A stretch of DNA of 64,000 nt, from contig JADZFO010000046.1 of the NCBI GenBank assembly GCA_020849855.1, positions 1-64,000 on the forward strand, in the 5' to 3' direction. Within the stretch, counting starts at the first letter, position 1, and every line of letters begins with the position of its first letter. The DNA is from a bacterium. GTDB taxonomy: Bacteria; 4484-113; JAFGCY01. Below are positions 48,061 to 56,392 of the stretch, in pieces. Below the pieces are notes generated by a model. It did no database searches. It was not told the DNA's origin and saw nothing but the letters and a program-made list of their open reading frames with translations. The position numbers were made by a program, and so were the translations under genes.

Positions 48061-49641
48061 CTAGGGCTTCTCGCTCTTCTCCGCCGGTGCAGCACCGACG
48101 CTGAGTTCGGGCAGGCGGCGGATCAGGGCGTGCAGGTCCATGCCGGAGAGGGCTTCAACGATGGGCGGGAGCTGGGCCAGGACCTGGCTGACGTCCTGGG
48201 TGATCTTGGCCGCCCCTGTACCCTGCTGGCCGTCGCCGCCGCCGACCACCACGATCTTCTCGATGCGGCTCATCGGCTCAGCGATCGCCTTGGCGATCTC
48301 AGGCAGCTTCTCGATCAGTAGCTGGGCGATGGCCGCCTCGTTGTATTCCTGCCAGGCGCGGGCCTTCTCCAGCGAGCCGGCCGCTTCGGCCAGGCCCTTC
48401 TGCTTGGCCACTTCGGCTTCCGCCAGACCCTTAGCCTGCACGGCCGACGCTTCCGCGGCGCCGGTGGCCTGGGTCACTTCGGCCTGGGCCAGACCGGTGA
48501 TGCGCTGGCTGCGGCTCTGGCCCTCGGCGATGTTCTCCAGGCGGAAGCGCTCGGCTTCGGCCAGGCGCTCAACCTCATACTTCTTGGCGTCCGCCGGGCG
48601 CTGGATGGTGGCCTCCAGTTCCTTCTGGCGGCGCTCGATTTCCTTCTGCTCCAGCTCGATGCGCTTGGTCTTCTCGATGATCTCAACGTCGACTTCCTGC
48701 TCGCGCAGCTTGCGGATGCTCAGGGTGCGCTGCAGGTCATAGGCCAGATCGGCGTCGGCCTTCTGGGTGTTGACGTCCTTGGTGTAGTTGGCCACCTGCA
48801 TTTCATAGTCGCGGTTGGCCTGGGCGATCTTGGTCTCGGCCTCGAACTTGGCCGCCTCGCCCTCCTGGCGGAAGCCGGCGGCCTTGATTGTCGCGTCGCG
48901 GCTGGCCTCGGCTTCGCCGATGGTGGCGTCCCTCTTCACTTCGGCGATACGCTTGCGGCCCAGGGCGTCAAGGTAGCCCTGGTTATCGCGGACGTCGCGG
49001 GTGGTGAAGGAGATGATGGCCAGGCCCATGTTGGCCAGATCGGTGGCCGCCACGTCCTGCACGCGCTGGGCGAAGGCGTCGCGGTTCTTGTAGACATCTT
49101 CAACCGTCAGGGTACCCAGGATGGCGCGCAGGTGGCCTTCAAGGGTCTGCTGGGCGATCTGGGCGATCTGCTGCACACTCTTGTTCAGGAACTGCTCGAC
49201 CGCGGTGGCGATGGAAACATCGTCGCCCTTGATCTTGATCTGGGCCACGCCGTCGACGATGACCGGCACACCCTGCTGGGTATAGACCTCCGGCGTCTTG
49301 ACGTCGATGGTCATCAGCTCGAGGCTCAGGGTATCGACGCGCTCAACCACCGGCCAGACGAAGGTACCGCCACCCTTGATGATGCGGAAGCCGATGCGGC
49401 GGCTGCGCCCGTCAAGGTCGCGGATGCGCTGCCCCACGCCGCCGGAGATCACCATGACGGTGTTCGGCGGGACCTTGGTATATCGGCTGGCGAAGTAGGC
49501 GATGATGACAAAGAAGATCACCACGCCTGCAACCATCAGGAAAATCAGGGTCCCGCTGGGCAGTTTGAACTGCAGCAGGCCCGGCTGATTCAATGCATTA
49601 AGGAGCTGCGCGCTGCTTAGCGCCTCAACAAAGCTCAACAT
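48061..49641 (-). CDS. Flotillin-like SPFH-domain membrane scaffold
   Basis: 526 aa. One N-terminal helix (LIFLMVAGVVIFFVIIAYFA, about 32-51), the SPFH/band-7 domain (VPPNTVMVISGGVGQRI, LMTIDVKTPEVYTQQGVPVI, VEQFLNKSVQQIAQIAQQTL, LANMGLAIISFTTRDVRD), and a long coiled coil of E-A-rich repeats (KRDATIGEAEASRDATIKAA onwards to about 440) as in flotillin/YuaG (FloT). Such proteins oligomerise and organise membrane microdomains, and classically act with an NfeD partner. Here NfeD (52612) is upstream on the same strand, with two helical secreted proteins between. Starts ATG 49641. Confidence 0.9.
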   Translation of the reverse strand: MLSFVEALSSAQLLNALNQPGLLQFKLPSGTLIFLMVAGVVIFFVIIAYFASRYTKVPPNTVMVISGGVGQRIRDLDGRSRRIGFRIIKGGGTFVWPVVERVDTLSLELMTIDVKTPEVYTQQGVPVIVDGVAQIKIKGDDVSIATAVEQFLNKSVQQIAQIAQQTLEGHLRAILGTLTVEDVYKNRDAFAQRVQDVAATDLANMGLAIISFTTRDVRDNQGYLDALGRKRIAEVKRDATIGEAEASRDATIKAAGFRQEGEAAKFEAETKIAQANRDYEMQVANYTKDVNTQKADADLAYDLQRTLSIRKLREQEVDVEIIEKTKRIELEQKEIERRQKELEATIQRPADAKKYEVERLAEAERFRLENIAEGQSRSQRITGLAQAEVTQATGAAEASAVQAKGLAEAEVAKQKGLAEAAGSLEKARAWQEYNEAAIAQLLIEKLPEIAKAIAEPMSRIEKIVVVGGGDGQQGTGAAKITQDVSQVLAQLPPIVEALSGMDLHALIRRLPELSVGAAPAEKSEKP

Positions 49642-49805
49642 TCGCCACCATCCCTTCCGCTATGCGTGGAGTGCTACTCCCCTCACTGGCCCCTGCATGC
49701 CACATGCAGCCCCGGGCTGACGGTCACGATTATAACCGGGTTAAGCGCCCGCTGCAGCGAAATGCCTTCGAATCCGCCCGCCGCCAGTCTGCCTGAATTC
49801 GCGTA

Positions 49806-51170
49806 TCAATATGTATTCCAATGCTCAAAACTGGCCGGCGCGCTGAAGTCAAAGCTTCCCAGCACAGCCAGCCGAGGTGCGAGTTCCTTCTGCACTGTGC
49901 GCAGCTCCTGCGCGATGTAGGCATGGTACGCGCGGTAGCGCCGCTGCGGTAGCAGCCGGTAGGTCAAGCGCAGGTACTCACGGGCATCATCGAGGTCGCT
50001 TTCACAGCGGTAGTTCACCGGATTCAGCTCCGTGTATATTGCTCCGAAGAGTGATTCGTTGAACAACTCACTGTCGCGGCTCAGACCGCGCAGACGGGAC
50101 TGGATCTGGTCGACCTCACGCTGCAGGTCGAGCAAGGCATTGACCTGCGTCTGGCTTAGCTCTTCGGCGTGGCTGCGCAGCAGGCGGCCCGCAAACATGT
50201 TTGGGACAACCATGGCAAGGATGGTGTCCATGCTGCCGGAACCGACGGTCCCGGCCTGGCGGCAGGCGAAGCCGCTGAGCGCATTGAAGGCGCGCCGCTC
50301 GCCGGCAAGGTTGAAGACGAGTTCGGCCTCCTTGGCGTGCTCCTTCCAGCGGACAGCAATAGGCAGGAGTCGCGACTGGCTGGCCATCAGCACCGCACCG
50401 CAAAGGACTTCGCCGCCTGGCGCAGCGCCCTTGGCAACGCTCTCGCGGATGAACGTTTCCGGCCAGCAGGCCGGATAGCTGCAACTCGTCGCCGCGTTGC
50501 CTTCTTCCAGCCAGTCGCAGGCCTGCTCTATCTCGCCCAGGTTGAACAGCTCATCGGCATGCCACCACTTCGGCCAGGCCTCATCCGGCCAGGCGCTGTT
50601 AATGCGTTCCAGCGCCCGGGCGAATTCCTCCTCATCGGCCACCATGGCATAGATCAGTGCTTCGCGGCGCCGCGCATCGTCAAGGGCTAGGTCTGCACTG
50701 ATCACATCGATCTCACGGCGCCGCTGAGCGCGCTGAATCCGGGCCAGTGAGTAGAGCGCGAAGGGCGAGGCTCCGCCGCAATCGCGAGCCCTGACGAGCA
50801 GGTCGATGGCCAGGCTCTCGTCTTCCTGCGCGGCCCAACTGGAGTCAAGACCATAGGCACCCCGCCGGGTCAGCATAGCGGCCTGCAGACACCAGTAGCG
50901 CAGCTCCCAGTAGCGCGCTTCGCCGCCGTGCTCCGGCTCCAGCGTCTGCAACTGTTCCTGGCTCAGCACCGCCGGGTTGTAACGGGCGGACTCCCATGCG
51001 GACAGCTCGCCAATTGGCAGGAAGACGCGCCGCTCATGCTGCTGAACCAGCGCGGAGTAGTCCGCGAGGAGCGCATCGGACGGCGCAGTGCTGTCGGCCC
51101 GGGCCCGCCCGGTCGAAGTCACGATCAGGCTAAGCACCATAACCGCAATCAAGATCGCAGGCCGCATCAT
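49806..51170 (-). CDS. Secreted helical (TPR-like) protein, paralog of 51213
   Basis: 454 aa. Signal peptide (ILIAVMVLSLIVTSTGRARA), then mostly helical sequence with A-x-x-x-L-A-x-I / F-A-L-Y-S-L-A-R repeats, W-P-D-E-A-W-P-K-W-W-H-A-D and a pair of Cys (TSCSYPACWP). Its paralog 42 bp upstream shares Y-S-A-L, SLEP/TLEP-x-x-G-x-x-x-R-[FY]-W-E-L, W-P-D-E-A and the C-x-C/C-x-x-x-C-x-P-E-[RT]-F-I-R-E string. GGAG sits 7 nt before ATG 51170. Unknown function; the shared cysteines suggest disulfides in the periplasm. Confidence 0.6.
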   Translation of the reverse strand: MMRPAILIAVMVLSLIVTSTGRARADSTAPSDALLADYSALVQQHERRVFLPIGELSAWESARYNPAVLSQEQLQTLEPEHGGEARYWELRYWCLQAAMLTRRGAYGLDSSWAAQEDESLAIDLLVRARDCGGASPFALYSLARIQRAQRRREIDVISADLALDDARRREALIYAMVADEEEFARALERINSAWPDEAWPKWWHADELFNLGEIEQACDWLEEGNAATSCSYPACWPETFIRESVAKGAAPGGEVLCGAVLMASQSRLLPIAVRWKEHAKEAELVFNLAGERRAFNALSGFACRQAGTVGSGSMDTILAMVVPNMFAGRLLRSHAEELSQTQVNALLDLQREVDQIQSRLRGLSRDSELFNESLFGAIYTELNPVNYRCESDLDDAREYLRLTYRLLPQRRYRAYHAYIAQELRTVQKELAPRLAVLGSFDFSAPASFEHWNTY

Positions 51171-51212
51171 TTATTGCTCCATGTTCTTGCTGTCCCAATG
51201 ATAACGCGCAGG

Positions 51213-52580
51213 TCAAAAATCTGGTTCGTCCAGCGGCCAGCTCACCGCAGCAAAATCGAAGTCCTGAAGGCGCCGCAGGACGCTGGCGTAGTCGACGCGG
51301 ACTGGTTCGATCTGCACTTCCACGTAGTCGCAGTAGATGCTCAGAGGCCCGCGCGGATCCATTAACTGCGGCTCAGGGCTTTCGTCGGCGTCAGCAAGCT
51401 GCCAGGCCGCAAGCTCTTCACCTTTGGGAAGCCTGATAGTCTCAACAGGTCCAATCACGTTTAGCTGCATACTCAGACCCGGCAGCAGCTCCAGCGCCGG
51501 CAGTGCACTGGCCGTCGCCTGCTTGTTTCGCGAAATCTGGCTAAGCGCGAATGAATAGCAGCGGGTCAGGCTTGCCAGCTGCTCCTGGCTGAGTCCGGCG
51601 CTGAGATTTTCAAGACTGTAGCGCGTCAGGCTGCGGCTGGAATTCAGCGCAGCATTGAGATGCCAGAAGTCTGCGCCGTCAGCCATGGCCATGCGGCAGC
51701 AGGCGCGTACAGCCCAGGTGGCAAGATCCGGATCGCCGCCCAGGGCAAGGGTGCTGCTGATCTCCTTGATCCGGCTTTGAAGCCTGATTGCGTCCTGTGT
51801 CTGCGTTGAGGTGCTGGTGAAGAGGATCGCGCCGGCCAGGGCCCGGTCACCGCAGGGCTCTCTCAGGTTCAATCGCTCGCGGATAAATCTCTCCGGGAAG
51901 AGCCCGGGACAGCCACAGACCGGCGCATTTGCGCAGGCAGTCAGTTCGGCAAGCGCCAGTTCGTTCTCGCCGTACTGCAAATAGTACTCAGCCAGCCAGA
52001 AATGCGGTGCTGCTTCGTCCGGCCACTGGCGGCGGATGTCGATCAGGTCTGCCAGGTGTTTGTCTTCATCCTCTGCCATCGCAGTCAGAAGGCTGGGCGC
52101 GTCAACAAGCCCGTCAATCTCAGCGCTGCGAAGCTGGTGCCTGATCTCAGCCAGCCGCAGCAGTGCTTCCGGGCTAGCCTTCCCGCTGCTGCGGGCGCGT
52201 TCCAGGAAGCCCGCGCATTGCAGCAGTACTTCCCGGTCATCAGAAGGCCGCAAGTAGTTGCCACCAGGCCAGTCTGCCGTGCTGATCTGCAGCGACCAGC
52301 AGAGCAGCTCCCAGAAGCGTGGATCCGACCCAAACTGCGGCTCAAGACTCGCCAGCTTATCGTCGTCCACCAGTGCGCAGCCTTCAAGGTTGACAGTCGA
52401 CAGGAACGCTAAGTCGGGCACCTTCCTGGGCGCCAAAGCAGGCTCGGCGAGTGCGGAATATGCGTCATAGAGTGCGTCGCCACTGGTCTCCATCGCTCTG
52501 GCGGGGCCGGGAAAGACAAAAGAAGAGCTCAGCAACAGTGTGGCAGCACAACACAAGGCCAGCTTCTCTGCAGCAATCAT
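51213..52580 (-). CDS. Secreted helical (TPR-like) protein, paralog of 49806
   Basis: 455 aa from ATG 52580, where GGGGGAAG gives a ribosome-binding site; the open frame runs further to 52751 but overlaps nfeD. Signal peptide (LALCCAATLLLSSSFVFPGP), then helical repeats (FLERARSSGKASPEALLRLA, LAEYYLQYGENELALAELTA) like tetratricopeptide repeats, and the shared ACANAPVCGCPGLFPERFIR block. It has no enzymatic motif. Placed between nfeD and its paralog on the same strand, it is probably part of one transcript with the flotillin gene. Confidence 0.6.
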   Translation of the reverse strand: MIAAEKLALCCAATLLLSSSFVFPGPARAMETSGDALYDAYSALAEPALAPRKVPDLAFLSTVNLEGCALVDDDKLASLEPQFGSDPRFWELLCWSLQISTADWPGGNYLRPSDDREVLLQCAGFLERARSSGKASPEALLRLAEIRHQLRSAEIDGLVDAPSLLTAMAEDEDKHLADLIDIRRQWPDEAAPHFWLAEYYLQYGENELALAELTACANAPVCGCPGLFPERFIRERLNLREPCGDRALAGAILFTSTSTQTQDAIRLQSRIKEISSTLALGGDPDLATWAVRACCRMAMADGADFWHLNAALNSSRSLTRYSLENLSAGLSQEQLASLTRCYSFALSQISRNKQATASALPALELLPGLSMQLNVIGPVETIRLPKGEELAAWQLADADESPEPQLMDPRGPLSIYCDYVEVQIEPVRVDYASVLRRLQDFDFAAVSWPLDEPDF

Positions 52581-52611
52581 CCCTTCCCCCTGCGAACTAC
52601 TAGCCGCGCAG

Positions 52612-53343
52612 CTATTCAAGCAGCTTGCGGCGTTCCTCGACGTAGACAACATTGCCCTGCACGCGGCGGATGCGTACCTTGCCGTGCTGGGCCACGCGGC
52701 CCGGACGGTCAAGGCGCGCCGGCGCTGTATAACGCGTGCCGCCCAGGACATAGGCGATCTCGCCGCTCATCTGGTGCTCGACCGGAGTAATGACATCCGC
52801 CTCCAGGCCGATCATCTCCTCCACGTGCGCTTCCGAGGAACCCTGCAGGCTGTAGAAAAGCTTGCCGATCACAAGCCAGAGCAGGCCGGCCATCGCCGCT
52901 CCGCCCAGCAGGGCCGGTCCCAGCGAGAGCAGTCCCTCCAGGCCGAAGTAAGTGGCCAGCAGGCCGCCGGCGCCAAAGCCGGATACGGTGCCCATCAGGG
53001 ACATGGGTGAGAGGGGGCTGTAGGTGGCGAACTGGCCGCTGCTTTCAATGCCGTCACCGCTGTGGCCGGCCTCGCTGTCGTGCCCGCCATGCACGCCTTC
53101 CGCCGCTCCGTGGGCATGGTCCAGCTCGCCGTGGGCGCTGTCCAGATCGGTGTGCCCGACTTCCAGGTCGGCGTGATGCAGCTCGATATCGCCGTGGCCC
53201 AGCTCATGGCCGGCCCCTTCGCCCGCCCCGGCCGCCCCGCCGCCATGCACACCGTGCGCCAGCGCGCCGATGGCACCGGAGAGCAGCACATAAACAAGGC
53301 CGATCCCGAAGGCCAGCCAATAGACTGTCACAAGCCAGGTCAT
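52612..53343 (-). CDS. NfeD-like membrane protein with histidine-rich loop
   Basis: 243 aa from ATG 53343. Helix 1 (LVTVYWLAFGIGLVYVLLSG), a loop of about 75 residues carrying 13 His (residues 30-94, for example HGDIELHHADLEVGH), two helices (LMGTVSGFGAGGLLATYFGL, LLGGAAMAGLLWLVIGKLFY) and the C-terminal NfeD OB-fold domain: MIGLEADVITPVEHQMSGEI, AQHGKVRIRRVQGNVVYVEE. NfeD proteins partner SPFH proteins such as flotillin (48061) and control their assembly. The His-rich loop is unusual and may bind zinc, nickel or copper. A longer frame to 54252 overlaps the protease gene and is rejected. Confidence 0.85.
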   Translation of the reverse strand: MTWLVTVYWLAFGIGLVYVLLSGAIGALAHGVHGGGAAGAGEGAGHELGHGDIELHHADLEVGHTDLDSAHGELDHAHGAAEGVHGGHDSEAGHSGDGIESSGQFATYSPLSPMSLMGTVSGFGAGGLLATYFGLEGLLSLGPALLGGAAMAGLLWLVIGKLFYSLQGSSEAHVEEMIGLEADVITPVEHQMSGEIAYVLGGTRYTAPARLDRPGRVAQHGKVRIRRVQGNVVYVEERRKLLE

Positions 53344-53393
53344 AACTTCACCCGGGCTATTGTAACTGGGTGGACAGGCCCGCGCATCGCCGC

Positions 53394-54383
53394 TTAGCCC
53401 TGGCCGCCGGGGAAGAGCTTGACCAGCAGCAGCACAAGAAAGACACCCACACCGATGATGCTGCAGACCACCTCCATGCGGTTGAGCCGCCGCATGCGCG
53501 GCTCGGTGATGAGCAGCAGGCCAATGGTGCCAATGCCAATGAAGGGCAGCGCCGGCAGGGGCTTGTTCAGCAGCAGGGCCGCGCAGAGGGCCACAAAGAC
53601 CGAAAGCACCGAGGCGGCAAAGACCTTGCCGGGGTGGATGTGGTGGACCCAGGCCGCGCGGAATAGGAAGGCCAGGATAATGAAGTCGCCCATGCCAAGC
53701 ACCGGGCTGGACTGGCCGGAGCCGGCCAGCGGCAGGTGCACGATGATGTAGTCCGCCAGGGGTGTGCGCAGCTCGGAGGCGACGGCCTGGCCCGCCTGGC
53801 GCGTGACCTCGGCCACTTTCTCCTGGTGCGCCACCAGGTCTTCGGCAATCTTCTTGGTTGGACCCTGGGCCACGGAGTAGATGTCGGCCATGGACATGGT
53901 CAGGGCCAGGGGGATGAGGTGCGTGGCGCGCTCCATCTTCTCGCCGATCCAGTAACCCAGGGGCAGGGCGATGACCATCAGGGCCAGGGCGGTGAAGGCC
54001 GGAACTATGCCGGAGTGCAGGTTGAGGGCATACAGCCCGGTTACCACCAGCACCCCCGCCAGGAACATGAAGGTGCGGGCGAAGACGGACCAGAAGGGCC
54101 GCTGCGAGGCGATCAGCAGGCCGCAGAGCACCACGATTCCGATGGCCACGGAAAGCAGCTGCAGGGTGACCGACCCGCCGTCGGGCTGCTTGGGAAAGGC
54201 CAGGGTCAGCAGAAAGAAGCTGACCCAGGCGGCGCCGGCCAGCAAAGTCCACCAGCGTGCAGCCTTGTGGTGCTCCGGGGCGTTGTCGACAAGAAAAGGA
54301 CGGTGCGCAGCAGGCGGCGGCCCGGGCTGCGCCCTGGCCTCTGTTTCGCTGTGTGCGGCTGTCCCCCCGCGACCCTCTGTCAC
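53394..54383 (-). CDS. Presenilin-like intramembrane aspartyl protease (A22-type)
   Basis: 329 aa, about nine hydrophobic helices. All three hallmarks of presenilin/signal-peptide-peptidase-type proteases are visible: a first aspartate in ADIYSVAQGPTKKI (D167, compare YD in eukaryotes), G-M-G-D-F (230-234, catalytic D233) opening a helix, and P-A-L-P (277-280) before the next. A loop of about 55 residues rich in charged residues separates the two Asp helices, as in presenilin. It would cut helices of other membrane proteins. It lies 50 bp upstream of nfeD on the same strand. GATAAT 6 nt before GTG 54383. YD-to-AD is a deviation. Confidence 0.75.
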   Translation of the reverse strand: MTEGRGGTAAHSETEARAQPGPPPAAHRPFLVDNAPEHHKAARWWTLLAGAAWVSFFLLTLAFPKQPDGGSVTLQLLSVAIGIVVLCGLLIASQRPFWSVFARTFMFLAGVLVVTGLYALNLHSGIVPAFTALALMVIALPLGYWIGEKMERATHLIPLALTMSMADIYSVAQGPTKKIAEDLVAHQEKVAEVTRQAGQAVASELRTPLADYIIVHLPLAGSGQSSPVLGMGDFIILAFLFRAAWVHHIHPGKVFAASVLSVFVALCAALLLNKPLPALPFIGIGTIGLLLITEPRMRRLNRMEVVCSIIGVGVFLVLLLVKLFPGGQG

Positions 54384-54389
54384 CGCAGC

Positions 54390-54395
54390 ATTATC
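54390..54395 (-). promoter_or_regulatory. Leaderless -10 box for the presenilin-like gene
   Basis: GATAAT on the minus strand, 6 nt before GTG 54383. Probably the promoter of the run down to flotillin. Confidence 0.5.
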
Positions 54396-54433
54396 GGCCC
54401 ACCGGGCGGGGGTGTCTAGTGGGGCAGGACATT

Positions 54434-54516
54434 GGAGCAGGTTACAGGGAACAGGTTAGAGGGGACAGGTTACAGGGGACAGGGAGCAGTTGACAGAGAA
54501 CAGGTGTCAGAGAACA
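54434..54516 (+). repeat. Degenerate ACAGGTTACAGGGG-type tandem repeat
   Basis: About five imperfect 14-18-base units built on RACAGGTTASAGGGG. Roughly 60 bases downstream, 54579-54615 carries the complementary form (CTGTCACCTGTCACCTATAACC), so the region can fold into a long imperfect stem. Repeats of this wording are common between genes of many bacteria. Confidence 0.7.
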
Positions 54517-54621
54517 GCTACCGGAAGTAAAGCACTTGAAACAGGGTGTGGCCTGAACTTCAGCATCTCCAGTTCTTGTCTGTCACCTGTCACCTATAAC
54601 CTGGCACCTATCCCCAGCCAG

Positions 54622-55389
54622 CTAAAACTCAACCAGCGGGCCCATTGTGCGCTGGGGGATCACTGTATGCGGGATGAAGCCGGTCTCGATGCGGCTGAAT
54701 GATGCGCTGGCCAGCTCGGGGCGGTTGTTGTCGTCCGAAAGGTGGCCCAGCAGCAGGCGCTGGGGCATGTGCGCCAGGCCGGTGGCGAAGATCACCGACT
54801 GCTCGTTGCTGAGGTGGCCGTGGTTACCGGCGATACGGCGCTTCAGCACCTCGGGATAGCGCCCGGCCGCCAGCATGCGCGGGCAGTGGTTGGCCTCCAG
54901 CAGCAGGCAGTCGCAGTCGCCAAAGACGGCGGTGTGGTCCAGCGCGGGAATGCCAAGGTCGGTCAGGAGGCCGATGCGCGCCCCGGGGGCGTAAACCTTG
55001 TACATGTAGGTCGGGCTGCAGTCGTGGCTGACCTGCACCGGCAGGATGTCCAGGTCGCGGTGCACAAAGCCCTCGTCGCTGTCCAGGGGCACAACCTCGG
55101 TATAAGGCGGGGCGATAGCGCGCAGCTGGTTCACATGCGCCCGCGGGCAGTAGACCTTGAGCTGGTACTTGCGCAGCAGCACACCGACGCCGGAGATATG
55201 GTCGGAGTGCGTGTGGGTGATGACCAGGGCGTCAAGCTGGGCCGGGTCGATGCCGTGCTCGCGCAGGCCGCCGGTGACGTACTTCAGCGGGATGCCGCAG
55301 TCGAAGAGGATCGAGGCGTGCGGCGTTCCCAGCCAGGCGCAGTTGCCGCGGCTGCCGGTGGACAGAACGAGAAAGCGGACCGAGGACAT
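54622..55389 (-). CDS. Metallo-beta-lactamase-fold hydrolase, YycJ-like
   Basis: 255 aa from ATG 55389. Opening VRFLVLSTGSRGNCAWLG, the metal motif ITHTHSDHISG, then VSHDCSPTYMYKV, LLTDLG and the helix LLLEANHCPRMLA with GNHGHLSNEQ and LLLGHLSDDNNRPE. The S-x-G-S-x-x-N opening plus H-x-H-x-D-H places it in the YycJ/WalJ group of MBL-fold proteins, which have been linked to 5'-3' exonuclease activity in mismatch repair in Bacillus. A TATACT box lies 11 nt before the ATG. The longer frame to 55545 has no family match. Confidence 0.85.
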   Translation of the reverse strand: MSSVRFLVLSTGSRGNCAWLGTPHASILFDCGIPLKYVTGGLREHGIDPAQLDALVITHTHSDHISGVGVLLRKYQLKVYCPRAHVNQLRAIAPPYTEVVPLDSDEGFVHRDLDILPVQVSHDCSPTYMYKVYAPGARIGLLTDLGIPALDHTAVFGDCDCLLLEANHCPRMLAAGRYPEVLKRRIAGNHGHLSNEQSVIFATGLAHMPQRLLLGHLSDDNNRPELASASFSRIETGFIPHTVIPQRTMGPLVEF

Positions 55390-55486
55390 GGGGCGGGGAG
55401 AGTATAAGGCGCGGGCGCAGCCTGCGCTGCGCCCGGGTCTCAAGCATCTTTCGTCCTGCCGGCGCAATGGCGCCAGCCTGCTGTGC

Positions 55487-56392
55487 CTAGTTCGTCTGCT
55501 CTTCGCCGCCTGTGTCCTCAGTGACCTGGACTTCAACGCCTTCACCCAGCGTGATCACCTGGCCGTCCTCAGCCACAAAGGTCGAACCGGCGGGAATGTC
55601 GATCAGCAGCACCCCGTCTCCATCCTTCTTGATCCCGTCGAGGAACTCCTGGATCTCGGCCTCGCTCATCGATTCAGGGAAAAAGAAGTACTGCGCCTGT
55701 TCTGTTGTGCTGATGCTGTAGGGCCCGGAGTCCTCCGCGCTTATCGAATAGCGGACTTCTCCGCCGTTGAGCTTGAAGGCCTGCAGCGCTTCATCTTCGC
55801 CACTGCTGAAGAGCAGGGTCGAGCCTTCACTGGCCACCGGCAGGCCCTGCAGCTCTGAAAGGCACTCCCGCAGTGCCAGCAGTTCCTCTTCGCTGGCGTT
55901 GGTGATCAGCACCTGCAGGCTGCCCGCGTCCTCCAGCAGCTGCTGCCTGAGCTTGGGCGCGCCATTGGTGTGGCCCGCGTTAAGCTTCGCGCAGCAGTCC
56001 TGCAGCACTCGCCCCAGGGACTCGCGCAGGGCCGGATCGACCCTGCCATCCTCAAAGGTGTAAAGCAGCAGGTGACCTTCTTCACTGGCCAGCGCGGGAG
56101 CGGCCGGCCGCAGGGCCAGCGCACCGTCCTCGCGGCGCGTAAAGTGCGGGGCGACAAAGATCCCGGCCAGCAGCAGCAGTGCGGCAAGGCCTACGGCGAG
56201 TCCCAGCGAACGGCGCCGCAGTTTTTGTACACGCATGTCTCTCTCCTTTGTATTGTCCGGCGGCAGGGCCGCCAGCATGTCCTCACGCCGGGGGGCGCGT
56301 TCACGGCTGCGGCCGATCTTCAGCAGCTGCGAACAGAGTTCCTCTTCGCTGCAGGGGCCGCTGAAAGTTCCGTTGTAAGGGTTGTCTGTCAT
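55487..56392 (-). CDS. Putative transmembrane anti-sigma factor
   Basis: 301 aa. An N-terminal cytosolic part of about 60 residues with C-S-E-E-E-L-C and RSRERAPRREDMLAALPPD, one helix (LGLAVGLAALLLLAGIFVAP, about 64-83), then an extracytoplasmic domain with alternating strands (EGHLLLYTFEDGRVDPAL, SLQVLITNASEEELLALREC, FKLNGGEVRYSISAEDSGPY). Position right after an ECF sigma gene with a one-base overlap, plus this topology, argue for an anti-sigma factor, although no ZAS motif is present. The acidic C-terminal tail is low in complexity. Confidence 0.65.
   Translation of the reverse strand: MTDNPYNGTFSGPCSEEELCSQLLKIGRSRERAPRREDMLAALPPDNTKERDMRVQKLRRRSLGLAVGLAALLLLAGIFVAPHFTRREDGALALRPAAPALASEEGHLLLYTFEDGRVDPALRESLGRVLQDCCAKLNAGHTNGAPKLRQQLLEDAGSLQVLITNASEEELLALRECLSELQGLPVASEGSTLLFSSGEDEALQAFKLNGGEVRYSISAEDSGPYSISTTEQAQYFFFPESMSEAEIQEFLDGIKKDGDGVLLIDIPAGSTFVAEDGQVITLGEGVEVQVTEDTGGEEQTN

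Noticed and set aside
52612..54252. 546-codon single frame covering nfeD and upstream
   Set aside because: The upstream two-thirds are out-of-frame translation of the presenilin-like gene; nfeD begins at 53343.
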